From contig JACEEZ010005975.1 in the NCBI GenBank assembly GCA_016584305.1, positions 1-64,000 of the forward strand: a DNA stretch of 64,000 bases. The letters run 5' to 3'. Shown piece by piece: positions 46,058 through 56,518 of this stretch. Within the stretch, counting starts at the first letter, position 1, and every line of letters begins with the position of its first letter. The position numbers and the translations under genes are program-made. Below the pieces are notes generated by a model. It had not been told where the DNA came from, ran no database searches, and saw nothing but the letters and a program-made list of their open reading frames with translations. This stretch comes from Chionoecetes opilio (Eukaryota > Arthropoda > Malacostraca > Decapoda > Majidae).

Positions 46058-46302
46058 TCCCTACACAATAGGGAGCATGGTTTTGTTTACCTTATTGTAT
46101 TCTAAGAGACATTTTCTCCTTGAGCTTTCCGTCGCAAATCAATAGTTTCGGAGATATAGAACATTTTAGGTGGGGGAAGGAATACGTCTCCTTGTTTACA
46201 AAATGCCTCCCTCTTCCTCTTCTTGTGACTGCATTGCTTTTGTTTGGTATTTTATTAAACTTTTTTATTATTGGACCCAGTTAGGAGGTTAAAGGTTAGG
46301 TA

Positions 46303-47110
46303 CAGGGATGTCAACAAGAAAAGAAAAAAAACTCTGAAATAAAATAATAGGGCGACCAACTAATCCGAGCGCAGTGAGGCTGACCGAGCGTAGCGAGTGA
46401 ACCTCCCAGCGGGGGGTTCGATTTTTTGTAAGTTTCATGCTCTGAGAGAGCTTCTGAGAGGTCCTTGGTTATATCTATAATAATTTCTGATCTCAATTTT
46501 GCCTGTTTTTGTGTCTACAATTTGTATATATGTATATATATATATATATATATGGTATATCATGCAACTTAAATTGTGAAATGTATATGAATTATTAACC
46601 ATTTTGACAAGATAAATGAAATATTAACACTGTTTCCGTTGGAAAAGTAATAACACAACAACAAAATATTTGTCAACATTATCAATTATTTAGGAGCTAT
46701 CAAATACAGCTCAAATATTTGATGTTGATGACCAACTTCGAATTATTGAATAATCCAATATCAAATAAGTTTCACTATAACTATAATCATGATAATAACA
46801 CTGCTGTATTCCACTGCTGTATACACCACAGAATACACTGCTGTATTCAACCCCCAACATACTGCCTCCTGAGCAAATTGTAGCAGTGGAGTCAGCAGCC
46901 TAGTATTAACTTCCCGCTAGGCAGCCAAAAAATGTTTTATGGTCTGTGCTGGATCAGTGGCCAATGTCAGGTTCGGCTGTGGGCTAGCCAACTATGTAGC
47001 CTAACTCCCCCCCTAAATTTTTATCCCTAATCTACACGATTCACAGAAATGACCCAGCTGGCAATAAAATACTCGGAAATCCGCGAATCCGCGGAAAATT
47101 GACATCCCTG
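46303..47110. mobile_element. hAT-like MITE of 808 bp
   Basis: Terminal inverted repeats are CAGGGATGTCAA at 46303 and TTGACATCCCTG ending at 47110. The flanking bases are GGTTA repeats, so the target duplication cannot be fixed exactly. Near the left end is a hairpin GAACCTCCC-AGC-GGGGGGTTC (about 46400-46420), preceded by GAGCGCAGTGAG and GAGCGTAGCGAG. No coding content; a (TA)n stretch lies at about 46526-46551. Confidence 0.65.
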
Positions 47111-47333
47111 TAGGTAAGGTAAGGTAAGGTTAGGCTAGGTTAGGTTAGGTTAGGTTAGGTTAGGTTAGGTTAGGTTAGGTTAGGTTAAGTAAGGTAAGGT
47201 AAGGTTAGGTAAGGTAAGGTTCAGGTTAGGTTAGGTAAGGTAAGGTAAGGTAAGGTTAGGCTAGGTTAGGTTAGGTTAGGTTAGGTAAGGTAAGGTAAGG
47301 TAAGGTAAGGTAAGGTAAGGTAAGGTAGCCACG
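47111..47333 (+). repeat. TTAGG/TAAGG array (telomere-like)
   Basis: About 40 tandem pentamers, including about a dozen perfect TTAGG, the usual arthropod telomere repeat, alternating with blocks of TAAGG. It lies between the MITE and the right arm of the foldback, so it is interstitial and part of the element core. Confidence 0.9.
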
Positions 47334-47657
47334 AGTGCGCCTCCGAAACAAAAGTGATGCAGGTCACAAGAGGAAGAGGAAGGTAAACAAAACAAAACAA
47401 TCTTTGTAAACAAAGGAGACGTATTCTTCCTCCCACCTAAAATGTTCATATCTCCGAAACTATTGATTTGCGACGGAAAGCTCAACGAGAAAATGTCTCT
47501 TAGAATACAATAAGGTAAATAAAAACCATGCTCCCTATTGTGTAGGGAAGTTTGGTGCTGTTGTAAAAATTTACCCATTTGACCTGTAATAGCCTGTTCC
47601 CAGCCTCTCCTTCACCCCACAACCACACACACACCCTTACTCACCCTTTGATGTTGT

Positions 47658-47990
47658 TGTTAAAGGGCAGTGATGTCGAGATGGAGGATATTCGCCCTGG
47701 AGCACAGCCGTGAAGTAATCACAGTCGTGACAGTGGCTTAGTCTTGCTGGTGAAGGCACAGGTGAGGCGGAGGACGGCGGGGCGTCGTGACGGGTGGACG
47801 GCAGTGGCGGCGAGCAGGGTGGTCAGGTCAAAGGTGGTGACGTTCAGGGCGATGAGGTGCCCACGTAGAAGTTGTACGTGGGAGTGGAAGCGAGGACACT
47901 GCAGCAGGAAGTGGTCAATGGACTCCAGGACGTTCCTGCAGCAGGGGCAGTGCGGGTGGGTGTGAGGTCACTGGGGGGGAAGCCACAAAG
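47658..47990 (-). pseudogene. 5'-truncated inverted copy of the 48-53.8 kb LINE
   Basis: The reverse complement matches 53510-53790: GTCCATTGACCACTTCCTGC, CAGTGTCCTCGCTTCCACTC, then a 3' UTR with GGGCGAATAT and a tail of AACAACAAC. Only the last ~90 codons and the 3' UTR are present. It lies head to head with the long copy. Confidence 0.85.
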
Positions 47991-48254
47991 CACTTTATAA
48001 GTTTATCACCTTTTTTTGGTAGGAAGTCCGACGTCGGTCGTAACAGGTAACAGGAACGGGTCAGGGCGGCCAAGAAAAATTTAGACTAGCTCGTGGATCA
48101 CCGTCGGGTTAGGACGTGCTGCTCTGTGGACTAGACATTTCACCGGCACCGGTTGGGTTGGGGTGCGCGCGCCCCCTGTCGGCTCGTTAAACCTTAGGTT
48201 TAGTGCCTTCTCCCCGTCCACTGTGTTCCCTGGTCCTGCCGTCCTTCGGCGGCC

Positions 48255-49937
48255 TTGGCCGCCGCCATGCCTGGGTCTTTGCCTGGGTATCGGGGCGACA
48301 TGGACGTAGACCAGGAATTCCCTGCTCTCTCCAACAAGCGCGGCCCGCCCTCCCCGCCCAGGGAAGCCCGGAAAGCCCCCCGCTCCACTCAGGAACAACA
48401 GCAGCAGCCCCAAGAGCAGCAGCAGCAGCCCCGGGTCCAGCAGCAGCTGCCCCTGGATCCACTGCAGCTGCCCCAGGATCCACTGCAGCTGCCCCAGGAT
48501 CCACTGCAGCTGCCCCTGGACCCGCAGCAACCCCCGGACACACAAACTAAGGTTACTTTCCTGCTCCGGGCCTGTAATGGCGCCCGTGTTTTCTTTCACC
48601 CCGGCCGGGTCTCTCATGCACTTCATACCAGCCCGTTGGGCAAGTACATCATTGAGGGGGAGACCCGCTCCCTAGGTAATGGATCAGCCTTGGTGGTGGC
48701 GCTGTGGGAGAGTGTCATCCCCAAGGTGCCCATCCTACAGGACGTCACCTTCACCCTAGGGGACTGGCAAGTTACTTGCCGCCGTACCGAGAGGGCCGGT
48801 GCCCTGGCGCAGTATGGGAAGGTGGGTCCCCTCTCTGAGGAAATTAAGGATCTTGAGGAGATCCGCAGTACCCTGAGGGCCCTGGACGGCAGTGACATCG
48901 AGGAGGTCTCGTGGATCCCCCCCCGAAGACTGCCCCGCTCCACCACGGGTAGGTGGATCCGTCTCAAGGTGACAGGTTCCTTACCATCAAGGGTGTGCAT
49001 TGGCCAGCTGGTGTTCTGGCCACAGCCCTACCTGCTCCCGATCCTCCGTTGCCCTGCCTGTCTAAAGGTCGGCCACTCCATCAACACCTGCCGATCTTCC
49101 GTGCGCTGCGGCCGCTGCAGCGGCCCCCATCCGAGCCAAGGGGCGGAAGTTGCCTGTGACAGGCCCTTCCGCTGTTTTCAGTGTGGGGGGCATCATGGCC
49201 CCAGGTCTGCCCACTGCCCTTTCAACCAGGAGGCCCAACAACTGTACGGCAAGCTGGTCCAGGAAGGGATGCCCCTTCCTGACATCAACAGTCGTCTGCG
49301 GCTCCTCCCACTCCCGAAATTCCGGCCACCTCCTCCATCACGACCTCCCACTATGCCATCCCCTATGGCTGCATCGCCACCCAGGGCCGTCCACCCCGAT
49401 GTCGCTTATTCCTCTGTTGCCACGGGGAACAGGTACACTGTATTACAGGACCTAACGGAGGATGATGACCCTCCCCGGGACCCTCTTCCCCCTTCTCCTC
49501 CTTTCCTCGCGGCCCGTTCCCCGAGACCCAGACGCTATGTACGATCGCCCCGCCAGCCGGCTGCACCCATGGCGCCTGCTGGGGGTTCATATTCTCCTGC
49601 CTCCCCTGGGGACCCCACCCACTTCACGACAGAGGTGGACGTCCACCACCCGCCGTCCTTCCTCTCTCGGGACGATGCCGTGCCTGCCTCCTCTGCCCCC
49701 CGTGCTGCTTCTCGGCCCCAACGCCTTCCTGGGCCACCCCCACCGCCCAACACGCCTCAATTGCGACCCCCTCCGCATCCTGTTCCGTCCATGACAAGAC
49801 ACAACGTCATGCCGCAGATTTTCACCCTTCTCATGGAAGCTTACCGCCTTTACCACCAGGGCTCGTCAGTCCCTGCCATACTAGCCAGTCTTTGGCCAGC
49901 ACTCTCCTCCGTCCTCAACGTTTTCCTCCAGTGCTAG
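48255..49937 (+). CDS. LINE ORF1 protein (gag-like, three zinc knuckles)
   Basis: Intact 560-residue ORF; an ATG cluster (MAAAM) lies at the start. ORF1 proteins of this LINE group bind the element RNA and form the ribonucleoprotein particle. Residues ~45-97 are glutamine- and proline-rich, partly from three copies of a 21-bp DNA repeat (DPLQLPQ). A structured region follows (~98-250). Zinc knuckles lie at ~266-321: CPACLKVGHSINTC, CGRCSGPHPSQGAEVAC and CFQCGGHHGPRSAHC. The C-terminal half is proline-rich and probably disordered. It overlaps the first in-frame ATG of ORF2 by 46 bases in another frame, so ORF2 may depend on reinitiation or stop-start coupling. Composition is far more GC-rich than the surroundings. 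Confidence 0.85.
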   Translation: MAAAMPGSLPGYRGDMDVDQEFPALSNKRGPPSPPREARKAPRSTQEQQQQPQEQQQQPRVQQQLPLDPLQLPQDPLQLPQDPLQLPLDPQQPPDTQTKVTFLLRACNGARVFFHPGRVSHALHTSPLGKYIIEGETRSLGNGSALVVALWESVIPKVPILQDVTFTLGDWQVTCRRTERAGALAQYGKVGPLSEEIKDLEEIRSTLRALDGSDIEEVSWIPPRRLPRSTTGRWIRLKVTGSLPSRVCIGQLVFWPQPYLLPILRCPACLKVGHSINTCRSSVRCGRCSGPHPSQGAEVACDRPFRCFQCGGHHGPRSAHCPFNQEAQQLYGKLVQEGMPLPDINSRLRLLPLPKFRPPPPSRPPTMPSPMAASPPRAVHPDVAYSSVATGNRYTVLQDLTEDDDPPRDPLPPSPPFLAARSPRPRRYVRSPRQPAAPMAPAGGSYSPASPGDPTHFTTEVDVHHPPSFLSRDDAVPASSAPRAASRPQRLPGPPPPPNTPQLRPPPHPVPSMTRHNVMPQIFTLLMEAYRLYHQGSSVPAILASLWPALSSVLNVFLQC

Positions 49938-52900
49938 GCCTCTCCCTTCTCCTGTGGAATGCCCGTTCCCTGCTCAGGAAGACCCCCGAGTTCAAGACCT
50001 ACTTGGGGGAAACTTTACCTGCGGTGGTTGGGTTGTGTGAGACGTGGCTCTCCCCCCACCTCTCCCTCAACCTAACCGGCTACACCATCATCCGGAAGGA
50101 CAGACCCCAGGGGCGTGGAGGTGGCGTCCTCCTTGCAATTCACGACTCCCTTGACCATTCCCCCCTTGCCCTCCCACAGTGGCAGCACGGCCACCTCGAA
50201 GTGGTCGCAGCCAGGGTTGCTACGCAACAGGGTGGGTTATCCGTAGCGGTCTGCTATAACGCTGATGGTGCCACATACCGGGAACTGACTCACTACTGTT
50301 CCCTCCTTCCTCCGCCTGTTGTCATCATGGGTGACTTTAATGCCCATCACAGGTGCTGGGAACCTGACCTCCCTCTCCACCTCACCAACACCTCCGGGAG
50401 GGCGCTCTTTCAGCTCATCCTTGACTCCCCCTCGCCTGTCCCTTCTTTCACCCCCGGGTCTGCCTACCCGTTACCATCCCCACACGGGTGCCACTTCTGT
50501 ATTGGACCTATTCCTTGGGGACCCAGCCTTCAGTGCCATGACCGCCACCACTGGCCCTTACATGGGGAGTGACCACCTTCCCCTCCTCGCCTCCTTCCCT
50601 GCCGTCACTGCCAGGCCTCACCCCGGTTGCCTGCCTCGCTGGAAACTCACGCCTTCCGGCTGGCCCCTCTACGAGGCGGCACTCCACGACCCACCGGATC
50701 TCTCCTCCCTTCACCTGGAGGACGCCGCTGCCTCCCTTTCCACATTCCTGGAGGACGCGGGAAAGGCTGCCTTCCATCTCTCGACGCGTCGCGCCCCTCG
50801 CCGTCCTGGCAAATCTTGGTGGAACGACGACTGCGCCCAGGCAGTCAAGGCCCGTAGGAGGGCATGGAACCTATGGCGTCGAGGGCCCACACTACAGCTT
50901 GGGGCTCAATATCATAGACTCGATGCCATATGTGCCAGGACCATCCTCCTTGCCCAGAGGAAGGCGTGGGGCTCCCACTGCGCTTCCCTCTCTCCATCCT
51001 CTCCACAAAGCGTACGTGGGATTTTTCCACTCCATGGAGGGAAAAAAACAACGCCTCTCACTGCCCCTGAAGGATGGTGCCAACCCCCTCCTAGATGACC
51101 CGCAGAAGGCTGCATTGCTTGCCGCACACTATCAGGACAAGATTGGTCTCCGGTGTCCTCTCGCGTCATCCCTTACCATCAATGCGGCAATAAATATGGG
51201 GATGGGATGCCAGGGGATGTTGCCTCCCCTGGCATCCCGGCACCCACCAGTCCTTTCACGACTGATGAGATGGACCGGGCCTTGTCCACCTTAAGACCGG
51301 GGAAAACTGCGGGCCGGGATAATGTGCCGTATGAGTTCCTGCTTCACATGACACCTCCCTTGAAGTCCACGGCACTCTCCCTCTTCAACACCAGTTGGCT
51401 CCGGGGCGTCTTTCCTACGTACTGGAAATCCTCCACCCTGCTACCTATACCCAAACCCGGGAAGGACCCCACACTCCCGTCCACATACCGCCCTATCGCT
51501 CTCCTCTCCTGCGTGGGTAAGCTCCTGGAGCGACTGGTGGCCACTCGCCTATCCTGGTGGCTGGAGGATGGCCATCTCCTGAGAGAGGTCCAGTGTGGCT
51601 TCAGGCCCCGCAGGAGCACCCTAGATGTCCTGGCGCAGCTGGAGTATCACATCTGCGACACTTACCGGGGTAGGGAGGTCATGACCTCCCTCTTTGTAGA
51701 TCAAGAGGGAGCATTTGACTCTGCGTCTCACGAAGGCATCCTCCGTAAGTTGGCTTCCATGGGAATCACGGGACCCACCCTCGCCTGGCTCCGGTCATTC
51801 TGTCAGGCCGGTCTTTTCAGTTGCGGTTGGTGCCTCCACCTCTCCTTCCCGTCCAGTGCAGAGAGGAGTGCCGCAGGGTTCCATCCTCAGCCCTTTGCTG
51901 TTCAATGTCCTCCTCTCAGACCTCCACATTCCTCCCCACTCTCACCTTCTTATCTATGCAGACGACATTACCATCATCAGCAGAGCCAACACTCAGGCCC
52001 AGGCACAGCTATGCTTGCAGGAGGCAGCGGATACACTAACTGACTGGCTGAGGACATGGGGTCTCTCAATTAATGCTCCCAAAAGCTCCCTTATGTGCTT
52101 CACCCTCAAGCCTGTCCGCTCTCCACCCACTGTTTACCTTAGTGGCTCCCCGGTGCTTACACAAGGTCCCACACCTTCCTCGGTATGCGGCTGGATGGTC
52201 CCCGCCTGACCTGGTCTCATCATATTGAGTACCTCCGTACCACCTGCAACAGGCGCCTCAACATCATGAAGCGGGTGGCTGGTGTCCGCTGGGGGGCCAG
52301 TCGTGACATCCTTTTGCACTACTACCAGGCGGCCATCAGATCTAAGGTGTCCCATGGTAGCTGCATTTATGGCTCAGCGGCCCTTTCCACCCTCAGGAAA
52401 CTGGACATCCTGCAAAATGCGGCCCTGAGGATCTCCATGGGGGCAATGAGGTCCTCACCTGTCATCGCCCTACACGCAGAGAGCGGTATCCCCCCGTTGC
52501 AGGTACACAGGAGGGAGATCCTATGTAGCCAGTACCACCACATCATGTCCCTCCCACCATCCCACCCCCTCGCCACTCTCTATGCCAACTCCGGTGTGGA
52601 TCCTCACACTCCAGTCTGGCTTCCTGGAGCCCGTCAGCCCCTACTGGTCCGTGCACTGCTGGCCCACTCTGTGCTGAACCTGCCACCACCTCCTACTCAG
52701 CCCATCAGCCCACACTCCCCGGTCCCATCCTGGCTGGACATTTCCCCGTTGGTTGCCCTGACTATCCCAGATCTTCCTCCCAAAAACTTAGCTAGCGTCC
52801 TGGCAGCTCCTTTATTCCGTCAACTCGACATGTCACTCTACCACAACCACCTTAAGATCTTCATTGACGGCTCTCACTCCCCCACCATTCCGTCTACAGG

Positions 52901-53729
52901 CGTCTATGACCCTCGCCCCAACATCTGCAGGACGTGGCGGTTTCCCCCTGAAACGGACGTTCTGACGGCAGAACTCTTCGCCATTCGCCAGGCTGTGTCT
53001 TACCTGAACACCACCTACGCCCCGGCCAGAGTTGTGATCTACACAGACTCTCTCTCCTCCCTCCATCTCTTCCTCTCCCGTCGCCCGGCTTCCTCCACAG
53101 CCATGGTTCACTCCCTGCAACGGCTACTCCTCTCCCTCACCTCAGTGGACTGGAAGATCACCTTGCAGTGGGTGCCTTCCCACTGCAATATCCGGGGCAA
53201 CGAGGTTGCTGATGCTGCTGCAAAGATGGCACTCTCGGAGGTAAACATCACCCCCCTCCCGCTGCCGCTCTCCACCGCCAAGCGTCTCATTTCTAATGTC
53301 TGCCGCTCCGCCTGGGATAGGTCGCTCGGCGACGCCCTCCGTGCCACCTCCATGGGTCAATACCGTACAGACTCCTCCCCGCACCCGTGGATAAGACAAA
53401 CGTTCCGCGTCTTGGATGTCGCCCTCACCCGCCTGAGGATCGGTCACACAACACTCAGAGCACACCTGCATCGTCTGCAGCTCACGCCCGACCCGTACTG
53501 CCCCTGGTGCAGGAACGTCCCGGAGTCCATTGACCACTTCCTGCTGCAGTGTCCTCGCTTCCACTCCCACCGACTACTTCTACGTGGTCAACTCATCGCC
53601 CTGAACGTCACCACCTTTGACCTGCCCACCCTGCTGGCCGCCGCTGCCGTCCACCCATCACGTCGCCCCGCCGTCATCCGCCTCACCTGTGCCTTCCTGA
53701 GGAAGACTAATCAACTGTCCCGACTGTGA
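49892..53729 (+). pseudogene. LINE ORF2: endonuclease, reverse transcriptase, RNase H (frameshifted)
   Basis: Reads in six consecutive frame segments. Endonuclease (49892-50570): LLWNARSL, CETWLSPH, GRGGGVLLAI, MGDFNAHHRCW. The next frame has GSDHLPLL (about 50567), the catalytic SDH of the endonuclease. Linker WWNDDCAQAVKARRRAW (about 50820). Reverse transcriptase: STYRPIALLSCVGKLLERL, FVDQEGAFD (motif A), RGVPQGSILSPLLFN (motif B) and YADDITII (motif C, about 51955). RNase H: IFIDGSHSP, ELFAIRQAV, IYTDSLSSL, WVPSHCNIRGNEVADAAAKMA. C-terminal CCHC at about 53497 (CPWC...H...C). All recognisable catalytic residues are present. About five frameshifts (near 50450, 51000, 51210, 51820 and 52175) prevent one product. 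They could be real or sequencing errors. Confidence 0.85.
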
Positions 53730-53785
53730 TTAATTCACGGCTGTACTCCAGGGCGAATATCGTCGATTTCGACATCACAGCCCTT

Positions 53786-53805
53786 CAACAACAACAACAA
53801 CAAAA
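53786..53805 (+). repeat. (CAA)n tail of the LINE
   Basis: Marks the 3' terminus. The truncated copy at 47.66 kb ends in similar AAC/CAA units. Confidence 0.8.
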
Positions 53806-53809
53806 ATTT

Positions 53810-54357
53810 AAAAGAAGACTGATCAACTGCTCAAAAGGTTTGTTTATGTCAATAATAATTCTGAGTAGTTGATCTGTCTTTGAAGTTTTTCTTGGCCGCC
53901 CTGACCCTTTCTTCCACGCCAAAACAGTCTCTAACTCACCATCTTGCGCCCGCCTGCACCACACCGAGACGGTATGTTTGGAAAAACATATCTCCCTCGC
54001 TATCTGGCCAATTGTTTTCCCACTTTGATACAAGGTTACTATATGTGTCTTCTTTACAATTGATAGAGATTTGCCCGGCATAATGCTTTATTAGACCTGG
54101 AGAAGGTGGTAGAAGATGGAGGGGCAAATGGGGGTGTAGGAAGGTTGGAGAACCAAACACAACAACCTCTTCCTATGATGACTTGGAAGATACAGAGCGG
54201 GCAGCAGCAAGGAATCTACAGCAGAAACCCTAATACACTGCCAGATATACAAAAAACGTAAAAAAATTCAATCGCTTCCACCGAAATTGTCAAAACAGCT
54301 AAGGACGTTATTCCCGCCCCAAGTTTTTTGGCGTCTAAGTTTTTTTGTGCCGACTGT
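53810..54357 (-). pseudogene. Tc1/mariner element, 5' end with transposase N-terminus
   Basis: The minus-strand terminus at about 54357 reads TACAGTCGGCACAAAAAAAC, typical of Tc1-like ends (TA followed by CAGT). An ORF starts at 54081: MPGKSLSIVKKTHIVTLYQS, then a helix-turn-helix (KTIGQIAREICFSKHTVSVW) and the GSGRPRKT hook between the two DNA-binding subdomains. It ends after about 85 residues, where the LINE sequence joins at about 53808. The catalytic domain is not seen on the far side of the LINE, so it is deleted or displaced. Confidence 0.75.
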
Positions 54358-54656
54358 ATATGAGTAAAGAGATGAAATACAAGCAAGGGTCTCATCCACG
54401 TCTGGCAGCGCGGCCTTCGGCAGCAGCAGCAGCAGCAGCATGAAGCCCGTGAGGTGGATATCAACACCATGGGAGATAGATGTCTTTGGTAATATTTAGT
54501 AGGGGTGCGAGAACCCCTTGAGGAATCCTATGATCACTGGTGATATCCTATGGTGCTATCACATGCGTGGGAGCTGACCTGACTTCTTCAGGAATGCACA
54601 GGTATAGCTGATAACGGGGTGTTGTGTGGGCGGCGGAAATCGGCCGTCGCCCGCAA
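54358..54656. other. No recognisable feature
   Basis: Contains a short CAG repeat (54420-54440). No gene or terminal repeat seen. Confidence 0.5.
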
Positions 54657-56392
54657 TTAGAGAGAACTGAAACTCGAGAAATGCCAGTGGTCGCTGGCAG
54701 TTTTAACTCAAAGGTTGGTCTACTGTGTTTTGGCTCCGCGATTAATATTTTTCATAAATTAATTTCGCGATAAACATTGATGCACCGCATCTGAATACCA
54801 AAAAATATAGTTCTTCTGTTGTTCTACTAATTATATGGATGACATTCATTACGATGGAACGTTCTATAATAGCAATTTAATGCAAATTACTCGCCTCGAG
54901 TAGCAAAGCTTAATATATTTTTTACATGTATATTGTGGCATGTAAAATTTGGGTGATGTTCACACTGTTTTCTAAGACAGTACTGCTGCGTCTGGCAAAC
55001 GCTTGTCAAAATACAATAAGCAATGCCTTGGAAAAACGAAGAATAAAGAATGCCGAAATCGGCTTGTTGCTGCGACAATGTAGGTTATAATTGTGGAGGC
55101 GACGTGCCGCGGCGGGGAGTGGTGGCGGGGGGAGATTGTGGCGGGGAGATTGAATCAAAACATTGCCACTTCACGCGTCGACTCATTGCACTTCCAGGCT
55201 TTCTATCTGATTGATACACAATAATAACAGGAAAATATGACTGCCTAGGTATAGATAACTTCTAAACCACGTTATGACTATATAATATCATAGAGTAACA
55301 TTTACCTCGCCTCCTCAACTATAACCTACTTGGTTATTTGGTTAAATGCATGTTTTACAGACTCAGGCTTCTATACAATATACATATAGAAGAAAATCGT
55401 TCTTAAAATTATACTTTTGTGTTTTAAGTGCAGTGGAATAAGCCCATATTTTTCTTTCAAGTTGACCAACTTTTCACCAAATTGTGAGTTAAAACTGCCA
55501 GCGACCACTGGCATTTCGGAGTTGCAGTTCTCTCTAATTAGAGAGAACTGCAACTCCGAAATGCAGTGGTCGCTGGCAGTTTTAACTCACAATTTGGTGA
55601 AAAGTTGGTCAACTTGATAGAAAAATATGGGCTTATTCCACTGCACTTAAAACACAAAAGTATAATTTAAGAACGATTTTCTTCTATATGTATATTGTAT
55701 AGAAGCCTGAGTCTGTAAAACATGCATTTAACCAAATAACCAAGTAGGTTATAGTTGAGGAGGCGAGGTAAATGTACTCTATGATATTATATAGTCAATA
55801 ACGTATGTTTAGAAGTTATCTATACTAGGCAGTCATATTTTCCTGTTATTATTGTGTATCAATCAGATAGAAAGCCTGGAAGTGCAATGAGTCGACGCGT
55901 GAAAATGGCAATGTTTTTATTCAATCTCCCCGCCCACCACTCCCCGCCGCGGCGTGTCGCCTCCACAATTATAACCTACATTGTCGCAGCAACAAGCCGA
56001 TTTCGGCATTCTTTATTCTTCGTTTTTCCAAGGCATTGCTTATTGTATTTTGACAAGCGTTTGCCAGACGCAGCAGTACTGTCTTAGAAAACAGTGTGAA
56101 CATCACCCAAATTTTACATGCCACAATATACATGTAAAAAATATATTAAGCTTTGCTACTCGAGGCGAGTAATTTGCATTAAATTGCTATTATAGAACGT
56201 TCCATCGTAATGAATGTCATCCATATAATTAGTAGAACAACAGAAGAACTATGTTTTTTGGTATTCAGATGCGGTGCATCAATGTTTATCGCGAAATTAA
56301 TTTATGAAAAATATTAGTCGCGGAGCCAAAACACAGTAGACCAACCTTTGAGTTAAAACTGCCAGCGACCACTGGCATTTCTCGAGTTTCAG
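54657..56392. mobile_element. Inverted dimer of a ~870-bp TIR element
   Basis: The axis is between 55537 and 55538, in CTCTCTAATTAGAGAG. The left arm 54657-55537 and the right arm 55538-56392 are nearly exact complements, differing by small indels and a 16-base extra stretch with GGGGAGATTGTGGC in the left arm. Each arm by itself starts and ends with inverted ~50-bp ends (GAGAGAACTGCAACTCCGAA and ATGCCAGTGGTCGCTGGCAG). So each arm looks like one complete TIR element and the two abut tail to tail. An identical 63-codon ORF in both arms (54887-55078 minus, 55981-56172 plus) only reflects their identity. A fold-back sequencing or assembly artefact is the main alternative. Confidence 0.75.
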
Positions 56393-56401
56393 GTTAAGAT
56401 T

Positions 56402-56518
56402 AGGTGCTTTTTCTGATGGAGATTCAGTGTTTTTAATGGAAACGGTACCATAAAATTCAGTGATGATTTTTTTTTTTGGGGGTTTGTGCAAAATAAAACT
56501 ATCTCCATTAGAAAAAGT
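56402..56518 (+). repeat. Fragment of the 4.7-6.9 kb block
   Basis: Matches 6310-6430: CTTTTTCTGATGGAGATTCA, TTTTTAATGGAAACGGTACC and CAAAATAAAACTATCTCCAT. It shows this segment moves or is copied independently of the rest of the block. Confidence 0.75.

Larger units (their letters stand above)
45847..47568. mobile_element. Foldback element, family A, copy 3, with two nested insertions
   Basis: The left end is TTTTACAACAGCACCAAA, and the right end TTTGGTGCTGTTGTAAAA is its exact complement. The left arm is interrupted by a SINE (45876-46057). The core holds a hAT-like MITE (46303-47110) and a TTAGG array (47111-47333). The right arm (47338-47568) is the cleanest example of this family's arm. 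Confidence 0.75.
48085..53806 (+). mobile_element. Near full-length non-LTR retrotransposon with RNase H (I/Nimb-like)
   Basis: A GC-rich 5' UTR, ORF1 (gag-like), ORF2 (endonuclease, reverse transcriptase, RNase H, CCHC) and a short 3' UTR ending in CAA repeats (53786-53805). Domain order and the RNase H place it in the I group of LINEs; the exact clade is not certain. It sits inside the 5' part of a Tc1-like element on the opposite strand. The 5' boundary is approximate. Confidence 0.8.

Noticed and set aside
48187..48543. Alanine/glycine-rich ORFs on the minus strand over LINE ORF1
   Set aside because: Shadow frames of the GC-rich, Q/P-rich ORF1.
54887..55078. 63-codon ORF duplicated exactly at 55981-56172
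   Set aside because: Identity is explained by the palindrome; no domain and no codon signal.
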